A model generated the notes under the pieces. The model was not told the DNA's origin. It did no database searches and saw only the letters and a list, made by a program, of their open reading frames with translations. The position numbers were made by a program, and so were the translations under genes. Shown here piece by piece: positions 47,871-60,009 of a stretch of 64,000 bases of DNA; the stretch's first letter is position 1, and each line of letters opens with the position of its first letter. The DNA is from Rapana venosa (lineage: Eukaryota; Mollusca; Gastropoda; Neogastropoda; Muricidae). Location of the stretch: positions 47,606,152-47,670,151 of the forward strand of contig CM054161.1 of NCBI GenBank assembly GCA_028751875.1. Direction: 5' to 3'.

Positions 47871-48749
47871 TATATCCAATCAAGTTTTAGATAAGGTTTG
47901 ACATCATGCGAACTTTAAAATTTTCTTTTACATTTGGAAAAACTTTTTACTGTTTTGTATATGATCACTCCTTTTCCCATCGGCAGTCAAACAATCTTTT
48001 GGGTTTAAAGGTTAATAAACTCTCTACAATTCCGACTCCTTGATTTAGCCAAACAAAAATTCCCAAAAAACCCGTTTTACACAAACAGGTACGTATTTGT
48101 GTTTCCCCGTTGTTTTTTTTCCCCTTTTTCATCTAGATCTTAAAACATCTTGTAAAGGGAAAATTTTAAAAAGGGAGCCTGCCTCATTTTTTATGCAGAA
48201 TCTTTAATCCCAAAATCTAAAGCATTTTACGCAGCATTAAAAGAGAGAGGGGATCTTTAGGGTTCACTATAAACAAGGGTCATTTGGGTGAAAACTCTTC
48301 TTGCCTAAAAAAAGGGTTTAAAGCAAAAAGGTGCACTGATTCACAAGGGTTTTAGCTGCATCCCCGCCCCAAATTTTTTGAAAACCCTATAAACAGTGGG
48401 GTTTTTTTTGTGGGTCAAAAACTTAATGAAAATCAAAAAAGTTTTATTCAATATTCGAAATTTTTTTAACAAAAATAACAAGCTTCGTTTACCCCGACTT
48501 GCCAGATCTTTACATGCAGTTGTGAAACTAAACTTAGTAGAAAAACAATTTCCCAAAAAAATTTATATACATTATTTACAGCATGTATTTTTTTCCCTTT
48601 TACAACCAAATTTTTTATGAGGGAGCTAAAAAATCCCCTTTTCTGAATACAACGATATTAAATCCCTTTCTCAATTAACCTTTAAAATTTCCCGGGGATT
48701 TTTTCGCATGTTTAAGCTGGGTTTTAATGCTTTTGAAACCACACCCGGT
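47871..48749. other. Noisy AT-rich DNA
   Basis: Readability returns here after the homopolymer block. It may include LINE sequence downstream (minus strand) of 48750, but no motif is clear. Confidence 0.4.
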
Positions 48750-50270
48750 TTTAGATGGCAGGATAACATCATCAGCAAGCAGGAAAAATTAAAAAAACTC
48801 TGAGAAAAATTTGGGGAAAAATGGCAACCTGTTTACCATTATTGTGAGGGGGCCCGGCTAAAATCATTGATAAAAACAGAAAAAAAAAAAGGGGGGGTAC
48901 TTTCATCACCCCGTTTAACACCAGTGGGACAGTATTTTTAAAGTCATTAAAATTTAAATTCCAAAATCTTATTTTGCTTTTGACATTTGATACAGGCTCT
49001 CAAACATTTTTTTAAAAGTTTTAAACCCTTTCAAACCATTTTTTAGGGGAATAAGGGGCCCCAAAAAAGTTCCTGTTAACCAAAAACAAATCTTTTCCCC
49101 AAAATCAATAAAATTTCTACCCTAAGGGGCTTTTCGGTTTTTGAGCAAAAATGTTTCTGTACAAAAAGCAAGCAGAGTAAAAATAAATCTTTTAGTGGGG
49201 TAACCCCCCTTTAAACCAGCTTTTGGGGGGCCCCCTGTTAAAATTTTTTCCTTTATAACCCCTTTTCCCGTTTAAACCCATTTTTTAATAATGTACTAAA
49301 AATTTTTTTTTTAAATTATGTCGGGAAGAGAAAAAAACCCCCGTATTTTTTAGGGGTTTAAACCAAAATCACCCCCTTTTTTGCAAGTTAGGTTTTTGAT
49401 TCACCCAGTTATCCCGGAAAAAAACCATCATCAAAAAATTTTTTTGAAAAAGTTTTAGAAGGGAAAACACAATAAATTTTTTCCTCCATATTTTTGCCAA
49501 ATTTACCAATGATTTATCAGGCCCGGGTGCTTTCCTTTCTTTAATTTTCTAAGTGCCCCTAATATTTCATCTTTAAAATTGGGGGGATCAAAAACTTTCC
49601 CCATTCCTCACTGTCAACATCAGTAATCATGGAGTTGGCAATGATCTTTCCCAAAAGGGTTTTTAAAAAGTTGAAAACCCTCGTCAACTGATTACTATTC
49701 TTTGGCTGACTTTTTTTAAATACGCCTTTTAACACTTTTTCCCGAATGGATTTGAGAAGGATAGATGACCCATATCGCAAATAAAAGGTTTTTATTATAC
49801 GTTTCTTTTTTCGTTTTAAGCATGCTTTTTTTTTCCCTTCTGTGCAAAAGTACACGTTTTTGTCCTCATTTCTTTAAAGTTTTTCGGGAAAATCTTCAGA
49901 AGTTTTCGACCTTTATTTCATTTCTTTTTCATTCATTTTTCAAACCAAATTTCATTTGATGGGCTTTATTGTTTACCTGTTTTTAAACAATTTTACACTG
50001 GTTTTTTTGAAACCGTTTAAAAAAATCTAAAGCTTCTTTTAAAGTTTTCATCAAAACATCTGAAAAGGGATAATAAAAATTTTACACATGTTCACATCCC
50101 GGAGAAAATTTTTTTTATAAACCCCCGGGGGGAGTTTTTTTTATCCCTTTCAAAAATTTTTCCCTAAAAAGATGGCTTTTTCAGTTTCCCCCCTGAAATT
50201 TTATACTGGAATTTAAAATATAATTCAAAAAGGAAGGTGATCGGAATCAAAAAGCTCCCGCAACAAACCA
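48750..50270 (-). mobile_element. LINE polymerase remnant, endonuclease end plus RT
   Basis: Minus-strand reading, with heavy noise. An FDSDHLPF stretch near 50235-50262 resembles the SDH motif of an APE-type endonuclease. LRKLKK leading, after a frame change, to KAPGPD lies near 49510-49556, the usual pre-RT motif. DGFFPDNW is at 49398-49430. A VNRN-like piece at 49058-49085 matches the region after RT motif A, and a GVKxGD-like piece lies near 48910-48930. The spacing from SDH to KAPGPD (about 240 codons) is reasonable. Homopolymer errors break every frame. The endonuclease assignment is weaker than the RT one. Confidence 0.62.
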
Positions 50271-53200
50271 AACGCATGAGTCAAAAAACGAGAGAAAAAA
50301 TCTTTTGACCCCTAAAAAATAATCATTAAATACATCCTCCATCAGAGATGGGGGGTATACCCTCCTTGTTTTGGGCACCATTACATACCCATTTAGAATT
50401 TGTTTAAAAAAAAAACTTGGGGGGGATATTTAATGGGGGAATTTTCCCCCCCCAAAGTTAAACAAAATTTACATTACCAGTTTTTGGGGACCATCCCCTT
50501 TCTTTGGACATCCCCCCCAAAGGGGATTGGGGCCCCCCTTTTGGGCAAAAAAGTTTGGGGGGGGGTCCCGCCCTTTTTAAGGGCCCCTAGAAATATCTCT
50601 TACCCCCTGTCCCCACACCCAAGGTTTACCCCAAAAAATTTTTTCCAAAATAGCAATTCCAATTTATAATTTCCCCAAATTTTTATAAAACCGAATTCAG
50701 GGTGGAAATATTTAAAAAAGGGCCTGCAAAACATTTTCCCTTTGCGAAAAATTTTAGGCTTTGTTTTTAAAATTAAAAAGGAATATTACTTAAAGGAACA
50801 CAAAACAATTCCAAAGGCAATTAAATTTATTTTCCTTATTTAAAAACAAAACCCAGGGGGGGTTTTCCCGAAAGCAAAAAATTTTTGGTCCAACAGAATT
50901 TGTAAAAGGAAAAACAAAATTTTGGTGGAAAATTTTCCCAAAAGGAAGTTCTTTAGCTTTTTAAACCCAAAAAAAACCACTAAGATTACCAAAATTCCCC
51001 TTTTCAAAACCTTTTTAACCAAAAAAATCCAAAATTTAAAGTTTTTCCCCAAAAAAAAGAAAAAAATTTAAAAAGTTTTTACGATTTGCCAAAAAATCCA
51101 TTTGTTCCAAGCAAAAAAAAAGATTTTATTTATTTAAGCCCAAAATTCCCTTGGACAGACAAGACAACCCCTTTTAAAAAGGGGGGTTTTTTTAAAAATG
51201 GGTTTAAAAAAGGTCTTTATTAAAAAAATTTCCCACAAAACTCAAGGGCACTTGTGTTAGTTGGGGCAAAAATTTAGACCTTTTTTTGGGCTAGCCCTGT
51301 GGGGTGAATGTCACGCCTCAAATTTCATCAAAACCTCACTTTTGGTTAAACCCCTTTTCATGAGTGGTCTAACTGAGGCTGAGTGACCGGTGTCGGGTTT
51401 TTTTTTCCTACCCCCCGTAAATTGAGACTATGGGAGGATGATTGTAAAGGGCCGGCCAAAAAGCAAAACCCTTTTTTAAAATCATTAAGGGTCATCCTTT
51501 CGCCATTAATGATCAAATTTAAAACCATTTCACATTTTTTTCCCCCCTGCCCTGCACTCTTCAATATGGGGTCAGATTGTGCCCCCAAAATTCAACAGTT
51601 TTTTTAAAAATTTTTCGTTTTACAAAAATCCTTGAAACCTTTTAAAGAGTTTTAAAAATTCAATATTCTAAGCTTTCTTTATAAAAAAAAACCCCCTGGG
51701 AATAATGGGAGGTTGGGGTTTTTTTTGAATTTTTCTGTTTTTTTTTTTGTTTTGTTTTTTTATCCTTAATTTTTTTTTTGAAGAAATTTTTTCCAAAAAG
51801 AACATTTTTTTTAAAAATTTTTAGCTTTCCCAGTCCCCCTTACTTTTCTTTTTCCCTGCATGAATAAATTTTGTTTTTCGTCTTTACCCGCCTTCTTTTC
51901 GCCCGCTTTCTTTTCTAGTTTTCCACTCGGGCCATTTTGGGCTGGGATTTTTATTGTTTTAAGCGCATTTTCAGCCCTAAAAATTTTTCCCCATAAAATT
52001 TTCTGATACCACCTTTTCCCCTTCAAGGCAAACCCCTGTTTTTCAAAAAACGTATCTCGTTCTAAAACCCTCCCTTTTGACTTTAATTTGGTTTTCCCCC
52101 TTTCCCAACGGGGCGTCATCGTGGTAAATGTCACATCAGGAGCCCCCTGTAGGAGAAGACTCCTGGCTACCCGGGTATGGGTTTTAGGGGTGCGGGGGTT
52201 TACATCTGCATGGCTTTGTTTTCCGGCACTTTTTTTCCCGCTATGGTGGGTTCGACCACCGACCACCCTCCTTTGGGTTTGCCCCCAATTTTCGTCCTTG
52301 GCCTGCGGATTTTTGGGGGAGGGGGTCCGGGGTTTGGGCTCCCCATCACCAACCGGGAACAAAAGGCCCCCCCCCCGAAAAAGATAAGGTTTAGGGTAAA
52401 TCCCCAAAAAGTACACCCTCCCCCCTGCTTTTTTGCGTCAGGTGGAGGTCCGAATGGCCGATTTTTAAATTTTTGCCCTTTGGGGCATGAAGCAGGCGGG
52501 AAAACTGCCGGGAAATGTCCCACAGGGCAGCCCTATACAACTGCAGGGGATATTCCCATCCTCCTTATCAAAATGTATGCAAACAAAGAAAAACAAAAGG
52601 GCCCCTTAAAAATGCTACAATTTCACAAAAATACTAAAGCAAATTTCCCGACGGCTTTACCTTCCATTCCCTGATCGGCCCCCCCCAGAGAAGAAAGAGA
52701 GAGAGAGGAGGAGAGAGAGGGGAAAAAGGGGGGAAATGAAAAACCTTTTATTTGAATTTAACCAATTTTTTATTCCCAAAATTCCCCCCTTTAAAGGGGG
52801 ATACACAATTTCCCCCTTTTTTAAAAAACCCCAAAAAAAAACAAGGGAAAAAAAACCCCCTTTTTTTTAAAAAGTAAAAACCCCCAAAAAAAAAAAAAAA
52901 AGGGGAAAAAATAAAAATTTTAACCCCCACCCCCCCCCCCAGCCCCAAAAAAACCAACCAAAAAAAAACAAACAAAAAATTAGGAAAACCAAAAACCAAA
53001 ATATAAAAAAGAAAAAAACAATTTGACCCCAACATTAAAGGAAACAAAAAACCGGGGCCAAGGAAAAATTTTAAAACAAACAAAAAACTTAATTTAACCC
53101 TAAAAAAAAAATTTTTTTCACAATTTGTTAATTGGGGAAAAGCAATTTCTTTTACCAAAAATAAAGCAAATTTAATTAAAAAACTAGGGCATTTTAAATA

Positions 53201-55065
53201 AAAAATTTTTTCCCCTTTAAAACCCCCTTTTAATTAAGGGAAAAATTTTAAGTTTTGGAAAAAAAAATTTAATAAACAAAACAATTAAACAAGAAAAAAA
53301 AAACCCCCAAAAACCTTTCCCCCTCCCAAAAACCCCCCTTTCCCCCGCAAACCCAAAAACCCCCAAAAGTCCCGGGCTTTAAATACCAAACGGGGAAAAA
53401 ACCCCTTTAAACAAAAAAAAACAACACTTTTACCAACCATTTTTTTGAAAAATATAGCCCGCTTTCACAAAATTAAAACCCCCCCCCACAACCACTTCCC
53501 CAACAACCCCACTTCCAAAAACAAAAAAATTTTAAAAACCCAACACCACCCAAACCCACAAAACCACAACACACCCAACAATTTTCCCTTTATACATTAA
53601 AAACCTTCGCAAAGGACATTTTTTCCTTTAAAATACAAAAATTTTAAAAAAACTTTTTCATTTATCAAATTTTTTTATTTTGGATCCAATACTCTCGGCG
53701 ATAAGATAGAAAAAATATCTTGCCTTGGGAAAAGCTTCTAGATTGAAACACCACGTTTTCACGATGGAAAACCCTTTATTACAGGAACGGGAAATTGACT
53801 TCATAAACAAGAATAGACCCACATGGGCAGGGGAACTGTGTGGACGTTCGGGTTTAAACCATCTTTTTTGCTTTTGAAGCCGATGTTCTTAGTCAAAATC
53901 TTGCTAAATTAGCGATGCCATTTGCCGGTGCATTCAAAGATACTTTTCACTTAAAAAAGAAAACACTAAACAAAAAAACCCAGATTTTACTTATTTTCCA
54001 GTCCAAGCCAATTTTTTTTAAATGAACAAATGATCTGTCTTTCAATTCAGAAATAAACCCTGCTCGCTCCCTACCCGAGAAACCCCAAAAACGTTCCCAA
54101 AAAACCAGTTCTGATAAAAACATTTTAATTGATACCCCCAATTCTTCTTCCCACTCCTTTTGTATAACCATATGTTAAGACTGCACAAACGTGACCCGGA
54201 AGTTTCATAGTTTTAGCCATCTAATACACTTAACAACGTTTGAGTTTAAAGGATATCTTCCCTTTTCCCATATAGTACGTATTTGACGAATGGTTGGGCA
54301 TTTAAGAAACGTTTGATAGCATATGTATCTTTTTTCTATTTGTGGTTAAACAGAAGTCCCCATTTTTCAGATCATATGTAAGTAAAGGTTTTTATTTAAA
54401 CACAAAAAAATTTTCCATAGAAAAGAGGAAATTTCAGCCAGAATTTCCAATGGGGGGGATGCTTTTAACTGGGCCCCCCCGCCCCCCCTGGGGGGGGAAA
54501 ATATTTTCTTAGTAATGGTTGAAAAAAAAAAGATGTACCATCTAAAAATAAAAAATTGACTTGACTTGAATTGACTTGACACTGAAAACACACCAAACAC
54601 AACAAACACAAACACACACAACACACCACCAACCAACACCATACACAAAGAACACGTGGCTTTCGAAGGCCCTTGTGGGAAAGATACTAAGGTGGGTTTA
54701 AATCCATTTAACCCCAATTATTTTTCACAATCCACCCAAACTTGAAGACGTTCACCCGGTGCCTCCATTTTGAATAAAACATGTAAAAACGGTCCCCAAA
54801 ACACATATCAAGAACCTGAACAAAAACCTACTAAGATATAATAAGCTAATAACAATTTTCAGAAAAAATCTAAGCGCCTAACAAATCAAACGCTTGCATT
54901 CAAATCATTACGCACGTTGGCCATTTTCCAAAAAGATTAATAGATTTTTTAAAACACACACACCCACACAAAACACACGAGCGATGCGCACGTTGAAAAT
55001 ACACACATCAACACACGGGGGCACACAAAAGCGACGAACGCATGCACACACACTAGGGAATTTGG
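50271..55065. other. Noisy DNA without a supported gene
   Basis: Homopolymer inflation varies, worst at 52680-53680. 50271-50660 may hold the rest of the LINE endonuclease on the minus strand. 53947-54171 (minus) has a WEEELG stretch slightly like an L1/Tx1 C-terminus. (CA)n-like tracts lie at 54590-54640 and 54955-55050. Open frames of 165-201 codons at 51811-52674 overlap on both strands and match nothing I know. Confidence 0.45.
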
Positions 55066-55372
55066 TTAGGCATTGAGCATTCCTCGGATTTCTTCCCAGT
55101 TCAATCCCCTTCAAGGGGAATTTTTTTCCTGAAGTTAACATCAGGCCACTCCCCCCCCCACAACGCCTTTGTGTGGACATAACCAAGGTCCGGTGCGAAC
55201 GCCGCGAAAAACCTGGCACACTTTTAAAACCCGCCCACTTTTTGGAAGAGAGGGTATTGTTCCGGTGGAAACAAAGAAAAATGTCGAATTGCTTCACACG
55301 GGGGCTGAGTAAGAAAGTACATAATGGTTATTTATTTTTCCTCAAAATAAATGATAAAAACAAAATAAAAAA
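55066..55372 (+). mobile_element. SINE type A2, noisy
   Basis: TTGGTTAGGCATTGAGCATT head, CAGTTCAATCCCC as B box, GAAGTTAACATCAGG, then an A2 tail (ACACGGGGGCTGAGTAAGAAAG and TTTCCTCAAAATAA). Noisy but complete in layout. Confidence 0.68.
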
Positions 55373-55489
55373 AAGAAATCCCCACACATCACGCACGCAT
55401 GTACAAGAAAACAAAAGCAAGCCAAAAAAAACACACACACACCACCCAAAGGCAACTATTCCCTTTTCTTAAAAACGATACAAAAAGTA

Positions 55490-55730
55490 GTAAATTTTTT
55501 TATTGAAAACACTACACAGGTTAAACAAAACATAAATTTCCCGTATTGAAAACGACCAAACGTTTTTTTAAAAAGCCCGTTATCCCTTTATTTAAAAGAC
55601 TACGTACGTCAGTAATTTCTTTATTTAAAACGCTACATTCGTTAAAACAGTAAAACCTGTATTCAAAACGCTCAACACTGTTAAACGTCGTAATTCCCGT
55701 ATTTAAAACGATCCCACGGTTGGGTAGCTC
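55490..55730 (+). repeat. About 40-bp minisatellite
   Basis: Roughly five noisy units with TATTTAAAACGCTACA, CGTTAAA and CGTAATTTCCCG blocks. Another partial unit lies at 56165-56235, on the far side of a SINE. Confidence 0.6.
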
Positions 55731-55759
55731 CAAAGGAATTAATTCCTTTTTGAAAACTA

Positions 55760-56085
55760 GGGAAGGAAAAGCCCTTTGGTTAAGCATTGCAACTGGCTTG
55801 TTTATCCCTCACATTGCTGCCAGGACTGAATCCCCCCGGGGTATTTTCCCCCTTTAGCTAAAGCAGTGGGTCCACCCCCCCCCCAAGTCCCCTTTATGAG
55901 GGTATAAAAAAAGGGTGTGTCCAATCAGCAGAAATCTTGTACAATTAAAACTGTTCCACTTTTGGGAAAAAGCGGTTAATGGGGAAACCGAGACCAAATT
56001 TTTCAAAAAACCTAATCGGGGGCTAGAGTTAAAAAAAAACAATGCATGTTATTCCATTATCCCCGAATAAAAGAATGAAAAAACA
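55760..56085 (+). mobile_element. SINE type A2, noisy
   Basis: TTTGGTTAAGCATTGCAACT head, then a compressed core and an A2 tail (TCGGGGGCTAGAG, AACAATGCATG, TTATCCCCGAATAAAAG). Confidence 0.62.
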
Positions 56086-56467
56086 AAATAAAAAAAGAAA
56101 AAAACAAATGCACGCACGCACCAGCCCCCTCACCACCCCGCATGCACTCACACAAAGGCAAACTTTCTTTTACAAAAACAGAACGTCAGTAGTTTCTTTT
56201 TGAAAACGACCACAGCTATTTCAACGTCGGGGCCCTAGGCTATTTCCCAAACATGTGTTGAGTAATGGTCCATCAATAAATCCAGGGTCGTAAAATACTA
56301 TTTATTATACTGCTCGGAAAGTGAGTGTCCCCTTGTCTCCAGTGTCTTTATCTCATTTTCCATATGAAAAAATAATCTGTAAGTGTTCTGGTTTTCAAAT
56401 TACTTATAACCACTTTTTCAGCAAGGACCATCAAATGTTGTAAATATTAATTATAATATTAATACTT

Positions 56468-56527
56468 TATATGGAATTTATATAGCGCTGAATCTTGTAA
56501 AAAAACAAACAAATCGAAGCGCTTAAA
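56468..56527 (+). repeat. Left inverted terminus
   Basis: ATATGGAATTTATATAGCGC, then TGAATCTTGTAAA, then AAATCGAAGCGCTT. The reverse complement is at 58828-58886. The copy B counterpart is at 60355-60412. Confidence 0.75.
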
Positions 56528-58599
56528 AAAAAAATGGCATTAGCATTAAGTTTTCTGGTCTGTACACTTTGAGCACAACGCCCACACTTCTCTCAATCCA
56601 CAGACACTAATGAACCTTACTCAACTGATTGCTGGGGTGACTTGTCAGTTGATCGATTTGATTGAAGCTGTGTATTTGTGTGTTTATAAACAGGGGAAAC
56701 TTGAGATTGTTGTTATCTTAAGTCTGAAGCTGTCTTCTATTCACCTCAGTTTGACACTCAAAACCAGGCAGAGTCAGCCAAGGGATGTGGTGGGGGGGGG
56801 TTTTTTAGACACAAAAAGACAAAGCTGGAAAAGGATGTCCCAAACTTACTTGTTCTGGAGGAAAAGTCGAATTTAGACATTTTTACCTAAGGGGAAGTAA
56901 CCGCTATGTTGTGTGTGATCGGGGATTGTCAAAGGATTTACAGTGGGTTTAGAATGCATTCACACACACACACACACTCACAACTCACACACTATGCAAA
57001 AAGGAGTTTCAGCTGGAACCTCTAGCACTATTGATTAAGCCCAGATTCGGAATGTTTCATTTCAAACTATGAGCTTGCCGTTCAGTAAATACCACGACTT
57101 TTGGGTTCTTCGTTTTGGATTATTGTTGTTGTTGTTTTTCACCTTAGCCTTATCCCATCATTCACCTTTGTAGGTGGTGGTGGGGGTAAAAAAGAGAGGG
57201 TGGTGAGGGATTTTTTAATTTTTTGTTTTGGGTTTTGTTTTTGGGGTTTTTTATTACTTTTTTTTTTCTTGTTGGAGACATGGCCTGGGGCTGCACGATA
57301 ACGCTTATGGTCCAGATCCTTTTCGTGTGAAGCTGTATACTTTGGGATCTTTTTCTGTGTCTGTCAATGGCCTTCATGATGTTCGGGTATCATTTGTCTC
57401 GTGTTCGTCCCATTATGGTGCAATCTTTGGCATAGATGTGGTATGAGGGAACTGATTGTATTGCTGAATTCTATTGAAGTAGTGTTATGGAACATAGTAT
57501 ATGCTTGGTCCCTATTACAGATATGAGAATATCAGACATAGCAATAATAATGCACCTGTTACAAGTTCATAAATACAACAACAATGACATGATTACAAAA
57601 CTACATACACATGGGGATTTGGTTGTTTTTAAAATAATTTTTATTTATAAAAGCACATGATTGATTATTCCTTATCCTTCGGACGGGAAAAAAACAAAAA
57701 ACCTTATAAACCGAAATGAAAAATTGTCAGATAGACTTGGGAGATACTAGAGACTGCACTAGTGGGGCTGTATGTCCCTTTCTATTGTGCTTGCTTCTGT
57801 GGAACACTGCTTTTGAGAAAGGCCATCCAGAGAAAATTATAGCATGGGTGACAGCTCAGGATAGTAGACATTCTGTTAGATTTAAATATAAATGCATCAG
57901 TCTCAGTTGGGAGGGAAAATCACAAACAGCATAATATGGAGTTGGTCATTTCAGCATTCATTGTCCTTAACGCTGGGGACAATACGGTTTTTATCATGTA
58001 CCACAGATGGATGAGCAAGGAACACTTTAAACTGTTCCCTTTTCAAAAAAATTCTTTTCTCATTTTATTGTTTAAATAGCCTGTACATTTTCTGGTTTTG
58101 AATGACTATAACAACTTTATTACTCTCCAACTGCAATTTAAACTTTTAAAAATAGTTTCGACTTATGAGTAAATCAAATTGTTGACTAATATGCATAATG
58201 GAAGCATTTTACCATTAAAGCAGTATGATTTGCTTATTAATATTCTTTTTACGTCGGACATAGGTTGACCAATAAATCTCAAAGAAAAATGTATTTTTAA
58301 CATAATACAATGATTTTTTGGCATGAATCTGCAGGCCTGCTTACAAAATAAAGCCATGTTAATTAAAATATTCTTTATATTGAGAAAACACCTTATAATT
58401 TTGTCAGTAAGCTAGTTGACAGTTGTATTTATTGTTTTTGTTTCCCAAAGAATGGCAGTGATTTCGTGCCACGCTCACAATTGGGCAGTACATGTAAAGT
58501 TCACACGTACTTTTTTATTATAACTCTGTCTTCTCCACTGAAGGAGGTGAGTAGGATAATCTGCAATAATCATTCCATGGATGACATTCCATCTATGAC

Positions 58600-58795
58600 A
58601 TTTTGGATGAAACTACCAGACCCTGTGCAATGCATGCTTGATGCCCTACACTTTAATTACTGTTCGCTTTTCAAAATGTGTAGGCCTTTGTGGGAACCAG
58701 ATGACAAATTTGCAAAACGCATACAAGCACGGGGACTGGATGTAAAAAAGCACATGAATGTTATTCCATTATCCTCAATATTAAATAATGAATAG
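58600..58795 (+). mobile_element. SINE type A2 core and tail
   Basis: TTTTGGATGAAACTACCAGA core, TTTCAAAATGTGTAGG, GTGGGAACCAGATGAC, then an A2 tail (GGGGACTGGATGTAAAAAAG) ending TTATCCTCAATA. The paralogue in the second duplication is at 62520-62690. Confidence 0.68.
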
Positions 58796-58827
58796 ATACA
58801 TTGCAAATAAAATCTTGTCATCTGAGC

Positions 58828-58886
58828 GCTTTGATTTGTTGTTGCTTTACAAGATTCAGCGCTATACAATATCCATATATTATTAT
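58828..58886 (-). repeat. Right inverted terminus
   Basis: GAGCGCTTTGATTTGTTG, then TTACAAGATTCAGCGCTATA, ending at CCATAT: the inverted match of 56468-56527 over about 55 bp. Flanked by (ATT)n. Confidence 0.75.
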
Positions 58887-58915
58887 TAATATTATTATTA
58901 TAATATAACGCTACA

Positions 58916-60009
58916 CAACATCACACGATTCCACCCATGATATAGAATAGGGAAGAGCAGGGTGGGGCCTTTTAATGTTCACATTAAAAAAATCTTAGCA
59001 GAAAGTTATAGCATTATCATCACAGAAAAACGAAAGTAACTGGATAATTCTAAACAACTCATCAAGCCAAATGTTCTAATATAATTGGTGTTGATGAGTG
59101 TGTGGCCTTTTTGATTTGATTTTTTTTTAATATCAGGAAATTGGACAGCTGAATCTGAGACTTTTCTTTCTTGGTTTGTGTTGTTGACTTTTTGTTTGTT
59201 TGGTTTTGTGCTTTTGTTGCTTTTTCAATTTTGTTTTGCTTTTTCTGTTTTTTTCTTGACTATGAAATGTAACACATAAAATCTCCCAAGGAAGCAAACA
59301 TCAAAGTAAGGGAAAACAATCGTGCTCTTTGACTTCCATGCAACTTAAGAGTGGGGGGGGAGGGGGGGGGGGGGGGTTGAGAGTTGATATTCGGAGTGGT
59401 AAGTTGATATAAAGAATATTTTTTAAAGAATTTTATTCATATCTCCTAGGTTTTCTTTAAGTTAGGTAGGTGCTTGGGTATTATCTGTTCAAAACCAACA
59501 GGAACAAAAATTTGGCCCCCCTGGACATAGAGGAAGGAAAGTAGTGGAGAATAGAGCCTTTCTGCTAAGTACTTGGATCAACTTGAAATGAAGCAACATG
59601 CAAACGCGACTATACAAAGCCATGCTAACCACACAACTGCCAGGACCAACAACCTATGCCAGCCCATCCTGAAAATGAAACATCAATGTTACAGAAAAGA
59701 CCAAACCATTAGATACCCCTGAGCAAAGCTGGACCAACGACGACCCACATTACACAGCTGTGACTGAAGAAAAGCAGTGATGCTGAAGTTGAAATGACCC
59801 CAGGAAGAGAAAATATAAAGAAAAGGATAGAAGGAGGCAGGAAAGGCAACTAGAGAGAGAGGAGAGGAGAGTGAGGGGGCCGGGGGGGGGGGGGGGGGGT
59901 CAATGGGCAAAGTCAGGTCGGTCATGGATATAATTAGGCGAGCGTACATGGACTGGTTTGTCCCAATCTAAATTGTGCTTGATTCCTGGGATACATGACG
60001 TTTTGGACC
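58916..60009. other. Unrecognised DNA between the two copies
   Basis: Poly-G runs at about 59353-59376 and 59881-59899. 59470-59960 is of normal complexity but matches nothing I know. Confidence 0.45.

Larger units (their letters stand above)
56235..58915 (+). repeat. Second duplication, copy A
   Basis: Matches about 60090-62690 at an offset of roughly 3.9 kb, with many small indels. Shared landmarks are TGCTCGGAAAG near 56310 and 60190, CCAGGCAGAGTCAGCCAAGG at 56764 and 60680, GGTGGTGGGGGTA at 57175 and its counterpart at 61084, and the SINE A2 part at 58600 and 62520. No gene; open frames differ between copies. Confidence 0.85.

Noticed and set aside
53947..54171. 74-codon minus-strand frame with WEEELG, possibly an L1/Tx1 C-terminus
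   Set aside because: Resemblance covers only a few residues and the downstream zinc-knuckle-type residues are not seen; left as a remark only.
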